Source of the DNA: Pseudoduganella umbonata | Lineage (GTDB): Bacteria > Pseudomonadota > Gammaproteobacteria > Burkholderiales > Burkholderiaceae_D | Length of the DNA: 64,000 nucleotides | Direction of reading: 5' to 3' | Assembly (NCBI RefSeq): GCF_014192225.1 | Contig: NZ_JACHXS010000009.1 | Location: forward strand, 186,001-250,000 | Shown here: in pieces, positions 17,027 to 24,848 of the stretch | Layout: each line of letters begins with the position of its first letter | How positions within the stretch are numbered: position 1 is the first letter of the stretch | Program-made: the position numbers and the translations under genes | The notes under the pieces: model-generated | What the model saw: the letters and a program-made list of their open reading frames with translations, nothing else | Told to the model about the DNA's origin: nothing | Databases searched by the model: none

Positions 17027-17670
17027 ACGCAGCCAAACGCCACGAAATCTTTCGCCGCCTGCGCGAAGCCAATCCGCACCCCACCACCGAACTCGAATAC
17101 ACCACCCCGTTCGAACTGCTGATCGCCGTGCTGCTGTCGGCGCAGGCGACCGACGTGGGCGTCAACAAGGCCACCCGCAAGCTGTACCCGGTGGCGAACA
17201 CGCCGCAGGCAATCCTCGATCTCGGCCTCGACGGGCTGGTGCCATACATCCAGACCATCGGGCTGTTCAACACCAAGGCGAAGAACGTGATGGCGACGTG
17301 CCGCATCCTCGTCGAGCAGCACGGCGGTGAAGTACCGCGCGATCGCGAGGCGCTGGAGGCGCTGCCCGGCGTGGGCCGCAAGACCGCCAACGTGGTACTG
17401 AACACCGCGTTCGGCGAACCGACGATCGCCGTCGACACGCACATCTTCCGCGTATCGAACCGCACCAATCTCGCGCCTGGCAAGACAGTGGATATCGTCG
17501 AACAGAAGCTGCTGAAGTTCGTGCCGAAGGAATTCCTGCAGGATGCGCACCACTGGCTGATCCTGCACGGACGCTACACGTGCGTGGCGCGCAAGCCGCA
17601 GTGCTGGAACTGCATGATCGTGGATTTGTGCGAGTACCGGCAGAAGACGGCGGCGCCGGCGGTGGTGTGA
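17023..17670 (+). CDS. nth: Endonuclease III
   Basis: 215 residues, collinear with E. coli Nth. The helix-hairpin-helix LPGVGRKTANVV carries the catalytic Lys120, VDTHIFR carries Asp138, and the C-terminal 4Fe-4S loop has the C-x6-C-x2-C-x5-C spacing (CVARKPQCWNCMIVDLC). It removes oxidised pyrimidines and nicks the abasic site. Start overlaps the rsxB stop (ATGA), so the two are translated together. A nested palindromic repeat follows the stop. Confidence 0.96.
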   Translation: MNAAKRHEIFRRLREANPHPTTELEYTTPFELLIAVLLSAQATDVGVNKATRKLYPVANTPQAILDLGLDGLVPYIQTIGLFNTKAKNVMATCRILVEQHGGEVPRDREALEALPGVGRKTANVVLNTAFGEPTIAVDTHIFRVSNRTNLAPGKTVDIVEQKLLKFVPKEFLQDAHHWLILHGRYTCVARKPQCWNCMIVDLCEYRQKTAAPAVV

Positions 17671-17694
17671 TGCAGTCGGCGGCGGTCGAGTAGC

Positions 17695-17866
17695 AGGGGT
17701 CTGTCCCCGGTAAGTGTGGACTTCCGCGTTCGCCGCCAAAGCAATTAGGGGACTGACCCCGGTGTTTGCCGGCATCGTCGCAACGCCTGAAAAAAAGCGG
17801 GGTCAGTCCCCTTGATCTACGCTGACAGCTACGTTCAAGGCCAACAACTGGCGGGGACAGACCCCT
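17695..17866. repeat. Nested palindromic repeat, family C (GGGGTCTGTCCCC / GGGGACTGACCCC)
   Basis: Outer arms AGGGGTCTGTCCCCG (17695-17709) and CGGGGACAGACCCCT (17852-17866) are exact inverted copies; inner arms AGGGGACTGACCCC (17747-17760) and GGGGTCAGTCCCCT (about 17799-17812) form a second inverted pair. A direct repeat GGCCAACAACTG occurs at 17839 and 17878. The whole 254-base spacer between the converging nth and proB genes is made of this. Confidence 0.9.
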
Positions 17867-17924
17867 GCCGCTCCACGGCCAACAACTGAGTGAGACAGTC
17901 GTGGACTCCACCACTGTTACCTCA

Positions 17925-19058
17925 TCACAGCAGCACCAGATTATCCCGATGAATCAGCTCGCGCCCTTCGACGAAGCCGAGTACCGCTTCGATCTCGGCC
18001 GACGGCTTGCGCAGGATGCGCCGTGCTTCGCCGCTCGTGTAGTTGGTGATGCCGCGCGCGATCGGCACGCCCTTTTCGCTGATGCAGGTAATGACGGCGC
18101 CGCGGCCGAATTCGCCGCGCACTTCGAGCACGCCGATCGGCAGCAGCGACTTGCCTTCGCGCGACAGTTTTTCGACGGCGCCGGCATCGATGACGACCTG
18201 GCCCAGCGTGTGCAGGTGATCGGCCATCCACTGCTTGCGCGCGGTGAGGTGGCCGGTCTGGGCCTGCAGCTCGGTGCCGATCGCTTCGCCGGACGCCAGG
18301 CGCGTCAGCACGCCCTCTTCGCGGCCGAAGGCGATGACGGTGTGCGCGCCGGACTTGGCGGCGCGCCTGGCGGCCAGGATCTTCGTCAGCATGCCGCCGC
18401 GGCCCAGGCTCGACCCGGCACCGCCCGCCATCGCTTCCAGCTGCGGATCGCCGGCGATGCCGTTGGTGATCAGGAAGGCCGCCGGGTCCTTGCGCGGATC
18501 GGCCGAGAACAGGCCGCGCTGGTCGGTCAGGATGATCAGCACGTCGGCCTCGATCAGGTTGGCGACCAGCGCGCCCAGCGTGTCGTTGTCGCCGAACTTG
18601 ATTTCATCGGTGACGACGGTGTCGTTCTCGTTGATGATCGGCACCACGCCCAGCGACAGCAGGGTGGTCAAGGTGGAACGCGCATTCAGGTAGCGTTCCC
18701 GGTCGGCCAGGTCGGCATGCGTCAGCAGCACCTGCGCGGTGCCGATGCCGTGCGCGCGGAAGCTCGTTTCATAGATCTGCGCCAGGCCCATCTGGCCCAC
18801 CGCGGCGCATGCCTGCAGTTCATGGACGTCGGTGGGACGGTGCTCGAAGCCCAGGCGCAGCATGCCTTCGGCGATCGCGCCGGAGCTCACCAGCACGACC
18901 TGCTTGCCCAGCGCGCGCAAGGCGGCGATCTGCGCGGCCCAACGGGCGATGGCAGCCTGGTCGAGGCCGCGGCCATCGTTGGTGACGAGCGACGATCCGA
19001 CCTTGACGATGATGCGGCCGGCTTTCTGGACGACGGATGGTGTGGTGCGCGAATTCAT
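17925..19058 (-). CDS. proB: Glutamate 5-kinase
   Basis: 377 residues: an amino-acid kinase domain (IIVKVGSSLVTN, VVLVSSGAIAEGM, VVPIINENDTV, FGDNDTLGALVANLIEAD (in part), GGAGSSLGRGGMLTKILAA (in part)) and a C-terminal PUA domain from about 275. It phosphorylates glutamate in the first step of proline synthesis. proA is not adjacent. It follows obgE in the same direction, the usual betaproteobacterial order, but a terminator lies between them. Confidence 0.96.
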   Translation of the reverse strand: MNSRTTPSVVQKAGRIIVKVGSSLVTNDGRGLDQAAIARWAAQIAALRALGKQVVLVSSGAIAEGMLRLGFEHRPTDVHELQACAAVGQMGLAQIYETSFRAHGIGTAQVLLTHADLADRERYLNARSTLTTLLSLGVVPIINENDTVVTDEIKFGDNDTLGALVANLIEADVLIILTDQRGLFSADPRKDPAAFLITNGIAGDPQLEAMAGGAGSSLGRGGMLTKILAARRAAKSGAHTVIAFGREEGVLTRLASGEAIGTELQAQTGHLTARKQWMADHLHTLGQVVIDAGAVEKLSREGKSLLPIGVLEVRGEFGRGAVITCISEKGVPIARGITNYTSGEARRILRKPSAEIEAVLGFVEGRELIHRDNLVLL

Positions 19059-19215
19059 TGGGCGGCAAATCTCTTGTTGGAAGTGGACTGCATGTCGCCG
19101 GGCCTGTCGCCCCGCTTTGCCGCTGACACTGGGCGATCGGCGGATGGCGAAATCGTACAGGTAACAGTGAAGAGAATTTTAACCGGTAACGGCGCGGTTT
19201 ACCGAACTAGATATG

Positions 19216-19243
19216 GAAAAGGCCCGCATTGCGGGCCTCTTGT
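19216..19243 (-). terminator. Rho-independent terminator after obgE
   Basis: On the minus strand GGCCCGC, a short loop, GCGGGCC and TTTTCC, about 30 bases after the obgE stop. Confidence 0.8.
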
Positions 19244-19270
19244 TCAAGCGGTCTGGTTCGAGCCTGCTTC

Positions 19271-20380
19271 TCAGTCGAGAACCTTGAAGCGGGGATCGTC
19301 CGGATCGATCGACGAGATGCCGCGTGCTTCTTCCGTCATCTGCGTTTCCTCGGCGCGCTGTTCGCCGTGGCGCTTCTCTTCCAGGTACTGGTAGATCGCC
19401 GTTACGAGTTCCTGCGTGCCTTCGCGCGACAGCGCGGAGATTTCAAAGACAGGGCCCTTGAAGCCGAACTTCTTGACGAAGTCCTTCACGCGCTTGGCGC
19501 GCTCCGCTTCCGGCACCACGTCCAGCTTGTTCAGCACCAGCCAGCGCGGCTTGTCGACCAGCGCCTCGTCGTACTTTTCCAGCTCCTTGACGAGCGCCTT
19601 GGCTTCCTTCACCGGGTCCACGGTCGCCTCGAACGGCGCCAGGTCGACGATGTGCAGCAGCAGGCCGGTACGCGACAGGTGGCGCAGGAACTGGTGACCC
19701 AGGCCGGCGCCTTCGGCGGCACCTTCGATCAGGCCGGGAATGTCGGCGATGACGAACGATTTTTCATGCGATACGCGTACCACGCCCAGATTAGGGTGCA
19801 GCGTGGTGAACGGGTAGTCGGCGATCTTCGGGCGCGCGTTCGACACGGCCGTAATGAACGTCGACTTGCCGGCGTTCGGCATGCCCAGCAGGCCCACGTC
19901 CGCCAGCACCTTCAGTTCCAGGCGCAGTTCGCGGCGTTCGCCTTCCTTGCCTTCCGTCTTCTGGCGCGGCGCGCGGTTGGTCGACGTCTTGAAGTGGATG
20001 TTGCCCCAGCCGCCCTCGCCGCCCTTGGCGAGCAGTTCGACCTGGCCGTGTTCGGTCATGTCGGCGAGGATCTCGCCGCTCACGTTGTCGATGATCAGCG
20101 TGCCGACCGGCATGCGCAGCATGATGTCGTCCGCGCCCTTGCCATAGCAGTCCGAGCCGCGGCCCGCTTCGCCGTTCGACGCCCGGTGCATCTTGGAATA
20201 GCGGTAGTCGACGAGCGTGTTGATGTTACGGTCGGCCACGGCCCAGATGGAACCGCCCTTGCCGCCGTCGCCGCCATCGGGACCTCCGAACGGGCGGAAT
20301 TTCTCGCGCCGGAAAGAGGCGCAGCCGTTGCCGCCGTCGCCAGCGATGACTTCGATACGTGCTTCGTCGATGAACTTCAT
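19271..20380 (-). CDS. obgE: Obg-family GTPase ObgE/CgtA
   Basis: 369 residues: a glycine-rich Obg fold (MKFIDEARIEVIAGDGGNGC at the start), the G domain with GMPNAGKST (Walker A, about 166-174), DIPGLIEGA (G3) and NKLD (G4), and a short charged C-terminus. It acts in 50S subunit maturation and stress response. It follows rplU and rpmA in the same direction, the conserved ribosomal-protein/GTPase cluster. Confidence 0.97.
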   Translation of the reverse strand: MKFIDEARIEVIAGDGGNGCASFRREKFRPFGGPDGGDGGKGGSIWAVADRNINTLVDYRYSKMHRASNGEAGRGSDCYGKGADDIMLRMPVGTLIIDNVSGEILADMTEHGQVELLAKGGEGGWGNIHFKTSTNRAPRQKTEGKEGERRELRLELKVLADVGLLGMPNAGKSTFITAVSNARPKIADYPFTTLHPNLGVVRVSHEKSFVIADIPGLIEGAAEGAGLGHQFLRHLSRTGLLLHIVDLAPFEATVDPVKEAKALVKELEKYDEALVDKPRWLVLNKLDVVPEAERAKRVKDFVKKFGFKGPVFEISALSREGTQELVTAIYQYLEEKRHGEQRAEETQMTEEARGISSIDPDDPRFKVLD

Positions 20381-20423
20381 GATTACCGCCTTACTAAGCG
20401 CCCGGAATCAGGCACCTGGAAAT

Positions 20424-20452
20424 GAAAAAGGCTCCACCGATGGCAGAGCCTT
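20424..20452 (-). terminator. Hairpin between rpmA and obgE, probable (partial) terminator
   Basis: On the minus strand GGCTC, an 11-base loop, GAGCC and a run of T. It could reduce read-through from the ribosomal genes into obgE. Confidence 0.6.
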
Positions 20453-20494
20453 TCGATAAGAAGGCTTGCGCCTTACATCACCGTATGGGCTGGA

Positions 20495-20758
20495 TTACTG
20501 AGCAGCCGGTACGACGGTGACGAACTTGTTGCTGCCAGCGCCCTTGGTCACGAACTTGACCACGCCGTCGACCAGTGCGAACAGGGTGTGGTCCTTGCCG
20601 GTGCCCACGCCTTCGCCGGCGCGCACAGGGGTGCCACGCTGGCGGATGATGATGCCGCCGGCGTTGATCGTTTGACCGCCGTAAACCTTAACGCCCAGGC
20701 GCTTTGATTCGGAATCGCGGCCGTTGCGGGTAGTACCGCCACCTTTTTTGTGTGCCAT
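20495..20758 (-). CDS. rpmA: 50S ribosomal protein L27
   Basis: 87 residues with the L27 signature MAHKKGGGTTRNGRDSESKR and GGIIIRQRGT. It starts directly with the Ala-His-Lys tail that reaches the peptidyl-transferase centre, without the cleaved N-terminal extension known from Firmicutes. It lies 37 bases after rplU in one operon. Confidence 0.98.
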   Translation of the reverse strand: MAHKKGGGTTRNGRDSESKRLGVKVYGGQTINAGGIIIRQRGTPVRAGEGVGTGKDHTLFALVDGVVKFVTKGAGSNKFVTVVPAAQ

Positions 20759-20795
20759 TTATTGCTCCTTGATTGACTAATTCAGATAACAGCGA

Positions 20796-21107
20796 TTAGC
20801 CGTTGATCGAAACGATTTGGATTTCGGTGTAGTTCTGGCGATGGCCCTGGTGCTTCTGGTAGTGCTTACGACGGCGCATCTTGAAGATCTTGACCTTGTC
20901 GTGACGACCTTGGGAAACCACTTTCACCAGAACCGTTGCACCTTCAACCAGTGGAGCACCAAACTTGATGCTGTCGCCCGCGCCAACGGCGAGGACTTGA
21001 TCGATGGTGAGTTCGGAACCAATGTCAGCAGGTATCTGTTCTACTTTGAGTTTTTCGCCAGCGACAACTTTGTATTGCTTGCCACCGGTTTTTATGACCG
21101 CGTACAT
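20796..21107 (-). CDS. rplU: 50S ribosomal protein L21
   Basis: 103 residues beginning MYAVIKTGGKQYKV, the family start; an ATG six codons upstream would add residues not found in L21. Conserved later parts are VLAVG and the Lys/Arg-rich KMRRRKHYQKHQGHRQNYT. The promoter at 21201-21229 drives rplU-rpmA and perhaps obgE. Confidence 0.98.
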   Translation of the reverse strand: MYAVIKTGGKQYKVVAGEKLKVEQIPADIGSELTIDQVLAVGAGDSIKFGAPLVEGATVLVKVVSQGRHDKVKIFKMRRRKHYQKHQGHRQNYTEIQIVSING

Positions 21108-21200
21108 GATTTGAAACCTCATCAAATGTTAAGAAAATCCCTCCCTCGACGCCATGCAGTTGCACCTTCCAACGGCTGGGCGGAGGCCAGAGAACCAACG

Positions 21201-21229
21201 ATTATACATGCAAGGCAAAAACAGGTCAA
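21201..21229 (-). promoter_or_regulatory. Strong sigma-70 promoter of rplU-rpmA
   Basis: On the minus strand TTGACC, a 17-base spacer and consensus TATAAT. The leader to the L21 start would be about 87 bases. Confidence 0.85.
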
Positions 21230-21330
21230 AAACTAATTCACAAAGCCCCCACGCTCGTGGTATGTCGGCAACGGCAAGCGTGCATGTCGTATAATCGCGG
21301 CACTTCAAACCCGACCGCAGCAGGCTCGCC

Positions 21331-22314
21331 TTGTCCACCCAACCCACCAGCCAGAACCACATCATCAGCACCATCGCGGCCGACATGGACGCCGTCAATG
21401 GCGTGATCCGCCAGCGACTGCATTCCGAGGTGGCGCTGGTCAACCAGATCGCTGAATACATCATCAGCGCCGGCGGGAAACGGATCCGCCCGGTACTGGT
21501 GCTGCTGGTGGCAAACGCGTATAAATATGAAGGCGCCGCCCACCACGAACTGGCGGCGGTGGTCGAGTTCATCCATACCGCCACACTGCTGCACGACGAC
21601 GTGGTCGACGAATCGTCGCTGCGCCGCGGCCGCGCCACGGCCAATGCGCTGTTCGGCAATGCCGCCTCGGTGCTGGTTGGCGACTTCCTGTACTCGCGTT
21701 CGTTCCAGATGATGGTTTCGCTCGACAATATGCGCGTGATGCGGATCCTGTCGGACGCCACCAACGTGATCGCCGAAGGCGAAGTGCTGCAACTGTTGAA
21801 CATGCACGACCCCGACGTTTCCGAGGACAGCTACCTGACGGTGATCCGCTCCAAGACAGCCAAGCTGTTCGAGGCGGCCGCCGAACTGGGCGCGCTGGTG
21901 GCCGGCGCGGACGACGCGCAGATCGCCGCCGCGGGCGAATACGGCCGCTCGCTGGGCACCGCCTTCCAGCTGATCGACGACGTGCTCGATTACGCGGGCG
22001 ACGCCGCCGAGATCGGCAAGAACGTCGGCGACGACCTGCGCGAAGGCAAGCCGACGCTGCCGCTGATCTACCTGATGGAACACGGCACCGAAGAGCAGCG
22101 CCAGCTGGTGCGCTCCTGCATCGAGACCGGCGACGAACAGCATTTCGACGCCGTGCTGGCCGCCATCACCAGCAGCGGCGCGCTCGATTACACGCGCCGC
22201 GCCGCCGAAGTGCAGGCCGACCGCGCCACCGCCGCGCTGGCGACCATGCCGGAAAGCCGCTACAAGGATTCACTGCTGCAGCTGGCCCGTTTCGCGGTCG
22301 ACCGGACGCACTGA
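21331..22314 (+). CDS. ispB: Octaprenyl/polyprenyl diphosphate synthase
   Basis: 327 residues from a TTG start, which aligns with the start of E. coli IspB; the next ATG is 18 codons on and would lose the first helix. Both Asp-rich prenyl-transferase motifs are present: LLHDDVVDESSLRRG (first) and LIDDVLDYAG (second), plus GGKRIRP for binding isopentenyl diphosphate. It makes the side chain of ubiquinone. It is divergent from the ribosomal operon; a TATAAT at 21290 could be its -10 box, but no good -35 box is visible. Confidence 0.93.
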   Translation: MSTQPTSQNHIISTIAADMDAVNGVIRQRLHSEVALVNQIAEYIISAGGKRIRPVLVLLVANAYKYEGAAHHELAAVVEFIHTATLLHDDVVDESSLRRGRATANALFGNAASVLVGDFLYSRSFQMMVSLDNMRVMRILSDATNVIAEGEVLQLLNMHDPDVSEDSYLTVIRSKTAKLFEAAAELGALVAGADDAQIAAAGEYGRSLGTAFQLIDDVLDYAGDAAEIGKNVGDDLREGKPTLPLIYLMEHGTEEQRQLVRSCIETGDEQHFDAVLAAITSSGALDYTRRAAEVQADRATAALATMPESRYKDSLLQLARFAVDRTH

Positions 22315-22468
22315 AGCACCTGCCGGGAAGCGTGCCTGGCCACCCCGCGAGGGGGGCGGCGCACGCAAGATGGTGATCGTTTCCACTCTCCCCCGTATTT
22401 GCCGCGGGCTGCCGCCCGCAGTGGCTGGAACACAACTATAATCGGCGTTCCACAGAGGACATCCATCC

Positions 22469-23164
22469 ATGAGAAAGAACTCCGCAAACGGCGAAACCCC
22501 TGCCGCAGAACCGCGGCTATACCGCGTCGTCGCCGAGCGTGTCCAGCAGATGATCCAGGACGACAGGATCGGCCCCGGCGAACGCCTGCCGGCCGAACGC
22601 GAACTGGCCGCGCGGCTCTCGGTCAGCCGCGCCTCGCTGCGTGAAGCGCTGATCGCGCTGGAGCTGGGGGGCGTCGTCGAAGTACGCGGAGGTTCCGGCG
22701 TCTACGTCTGCGAACAGCCGTTGCCGGCGGACGTCCCGGAAACCGGCCCCGGCCCGTTCGAAGTGCTGGCGGCGCGCCGCATGATCGAGTCCGAAATCGC
22801 CGCCATCGCCGCCAAGGCCGCCACCGGCGCCGCCGTCGACGCGATCCTGAAAGCCGTCGAGCAGATGGAACGCCATCACGAGGACCGCGCCAGCAACGAA
22901 CTGGCGGACCGCAACTTCCACCTGGCCATCGCCCGCGCTACCGGCAACACGGCGCTGGTCGGCGTCGTCGAATACCTGTGGAACAACCGCGGCTCGCTGT
23001 GGCACAAGCTGAAGGAGCACTACCAGACCGAGGAACTGCGGCTGCAGACGCTGCCCGACCACCGGAAAATCCTCGAAGCCATCGCCGCCCACGACCCCGC
23101 CGGCGCCCGCCACGCCATGCGCTCCCACCTTGAGCGCGTCACCCGCACGTTCTCGCGCGGCTGA
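22469..23164 (+). CDS. GntR-family regulator, FadR subfamily
   Basis: 231 residues: an N-terminal winged helix (GERLPAERELAARLSVSRASLREALIALE, in part) and a FadR-type C-terminal domain (FCD) with DRNFHLAIARATGN, the metal/ligand-binding Asp and His residues, and HRKILEAIAAHD. It probably senses a sugar acid or similar effector and controls the GH105-DUF4861 genes downstream. Two palindromic TGGCC-N-GACCA sites just before that operon fit the operators known for FadR/PdhR-type regulators. Confidence 0.88.
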   Translation: MRKNSANGETPAAEPRLYRVVAERVQQMIQDDRIGPGERLPAERELAARLSVSRASLREALIALELGGVVEVRGGSGVYVCEQPLPADVPETGPGPFEVLAARRMIESEIAAIAAKAATGAAVDAILKAVEQMERHHEDRASNELADRNFHLAIARATGNTALVGVVEYLWNNRGSLWHKLKEHYQTEELRLQTLPDHRKILEAIAAHDPAGARHAMRSHLERVTRTFSRG

Positions 23165-23167
23165 TCC

Positions 23168-23196
23168 CCTACTCCCTACTCCCTACTCCCTACTGC
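23168..23196. repeat. Heptamer tandem repeat (CCCTACT), 4 copies
   Basis: Four consecutive CCCTACT units directly after the GntR stop codon, next to a family B palindrome. Confidence 0.85.
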
Positions 23197-23200
23197 CGGG

Positions 23201-23236
23201 CCCGTGTCTCGGTGCCAGGCACGCGGACACGGGCTC
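23201..23236. repeat. Palindromic repeat, family B (CCCGTGTC..GACACGGG), copy 1
   Basis: CCCGTGTCTCGGTGCCAGG followed by its imperfect inverted half (CACGCGGACACGGGCTC). Two further copies are at 23304-23346 and 45846-45893. Confidence 0.85.
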
Positions 23237-23303
23237 ATGCGCTCATACCCTCGAACGTGTCAGGCGCACGCACTACGCGAACCGAACTTTCCTGGTTGCT
23301 GTC

Positions 23304-23346
23304 GAGCTCGTGTCCCGGTGCCAGGCACCGAGACACGGGCTCGGCC
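23304..23346. repeat. Palindromic repeat, family B, copy 2
   Basis: GAGCTCGTGTCCCGGTGCC, then AGGCACCGAGACACGGGCTC, then GGCCG; a nearly perfect inverted repeat about 70 bases after copy 1 and 30 bases before the GntR-type operators. Confidence 0.88.
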
Positions 23347-23374
23347 GTTGTTGTGGTCGCCCACCTTGCTTAAC

Positions 23375-23406
23375 TGGCCAGACCAATCTAGAATGGCCTG
23401 ACCAAT
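23375..23406. promoter_or_regulatory. Two FadR/PdhR-type operator sites before the GH105 gene
   Basis: TGGCCAGACCAAT (23375-23387) and TGGCCTGACCAAT (23394-23406) are copies 19 bases apart. Each holds the dyad TGGCC-N-GACCA, close to the TGGTC-N-GACCA core bound by PdhR/LldR/VanR-like GntR proteins. They end about 28 bases before the GTG start of the GH105 gene. Confidence 0.7.
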
Positions 23407-23434
23407 AAGCCACGCCAACCCTGACGGAGACAAG

Positions 23435-24838
23435 GTGAAAAACTCGACCAAACTGCTGGCCGCCCTGGCCTGCTGCACGCTGCTGGGCACCGCCCATGCC
23501 GAAGGCCCCTTCCGCAATCCGGACAACAAGAACCTGAAGGACGTTTCCGAAGGCACGTATCCGGTACCGTACAAGATGCCGGTGGTGGCCGAGATCACCG
23601 AACAGCTGCACCGCATCCGCGCGTACATGGACCATGCGACGCCGACCAAGGTGGTCAACAAGAAGACCGGCGCGCCGATCACCGACTTCAGGAATCCCGT
23701 GGCCGATGCGGCCATTGCCGAAGCGGCGGGCGATTACGGCATCCAGGTCTATGAAATGGGCGTGGTGCACGCGGGCCTGATGAGCGCGGCCGAGGCCACC
23801 GGCGACGACAAGTTCACGGCGATGACGAAGCGCCACTTCGACTTCTTCGGCCAGACGCTGCCCTACTTCCGCGCCCAGGAAGCCAAGTTCCACCTGGAGC
23901 GCCAGAACAGCTTCGCGCGCTTCATCGATCCCCGCTCGCTGGACGACACCGGCTCGATGTGCGCGGCGCTGATGCGCGCCAAGGCGAAGAAGATCGGCCC
24001 GGACCTGAAGTGGATGATCGACAGCTGCAGCGACTGGGTGGCCAACAAGCAGTTCCGCCTGGCCGACGGCACGATGGCGCGCAAGCGCCCGCAAGCCGTG
24101 TCGCTGTGGGGCGATGACATGTACATGGCCATTCCGGCGCTGGCCGAGATGGGCCGCATGACGGGCGAGCGCAAATACTTCGACCTGGCGGTGGCCAACG
24201 TGCTGGGCATGTCCGAGCGCCTGTACAACCCGCAGCTGAACCTGTTCACGCACGGCTGGCATGAACACGTGCCGAATTCGCCGCGCTTCTACTGGGCGCG
24301 CGCCAACGGCTGGGCGGTGGTGGCGATGAGCGACCTGCTCGACGTACTGCCGAAAGACCACCCCGGCTACGACAAGGTACTGAACCAGCTGCGCGGCGCG
24401 ATCAAGGGCATTTCGGAGCTGCAGTCCGGCACCGGCCTGTGGCACCAGATGGTCGACCGGAACGACTCGTACCTGGAAACGTCCGCCTCGGCCATGTTCA
24501 CGTACGTGATCGCCCACGCGATCAACCAGGGCTGGATCAGCCCGACGGTCTATGGCTCGGTCGCACAGGCCGGCTGGATCGGCGTGACGACGAAGATCAA
24601 CGACAAGGGCCAGGTCGAAGGCACCTGCGTGGGTACCACGCTGGCATCGGACCAGGTGTACTACTACAACCGCCCGGTCAGCGTGCACGCTCTGCACGGC
24701 TATGGCCCGGTGCTGCTGGCCGGCGCCGAGATGATCAAGCTGCTGAAGAACCCGAAGGTCAGCGTCGAGTACAAGCTGCGCACCTATCACTACCAGCCGA
24801 AGGATGGCGGCAAGACCGACTACCGCGAACACCAATGA
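23435..24838 (+). CDS. GH105 unsaturated rhamnogalacturonyl hydrolase-type enzyme, secreted
   Basis: 467 residues from a GTG start with a CGGAGA ribosome site. A signal peptide (about 1-22, ending TAHA) exports it. The (alpha/alpha)6-barrel of family 105/88 shows SLWGDDMYMAIPALAEMG, with the family's catalytic Asp, and FYWARANGWAVVAMSDLL (in part), the active-site Trp/Arg region. The enzyme would hydrate and cleave unsaturated uronic-acid ends left by pectate or rhamnogalacturonan lyases. It forms an operon with the DUF4861 gene 10 bases downstream. Confidence 0.88.
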   Translation: MKNSTKLLAALACCTLLGTAHAEGPFRNPDNKNLKDVSEGTYPVPYKMPVVAEITEQLHRIRAYMDHATPTKVVNKKTGAPITDFRNPVADAAIAEAAGDYGIQVYEMGVVHAGLMSAAEATGDDKFTAMTKRHFDFFGQTLPYFRAQEAKFHLERQNSFARFIDPRSLDDTGSMCAALMRAKAKKIGPDLKWMIDSCSDWVANKQFRLADGTMARKRPQAVSLWGDDMYMAIPALAEMGRMTGERKYFDLAVANVLGMSERLYNPQLNLFTHGWHEHVPNSPRFYWARANGWAVVAMSDLLDVLPKDHPGYDKVLNQLRGAIKGISELQSGTGLWHQMVDRNDSYLETSASAMFTYVIAHAINQGWISPTVYGSVAQAGWIGVTTKINDKGQVEGTCVGTTLASDQVYYYNRPVSVHALHGYGPVLLAGAEMIKLLKNPKVSVEYKLRTYHYQPKDGGKTDYREHQ

Positions 24839-24848
24839 AAGGATGACG

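Noticed and set aside
17695..17866. Insertion sequence remnant with transposase
   Set aside because: Inverted repeats are present, but no open frame between them resembles a transposase and the interval is too short.
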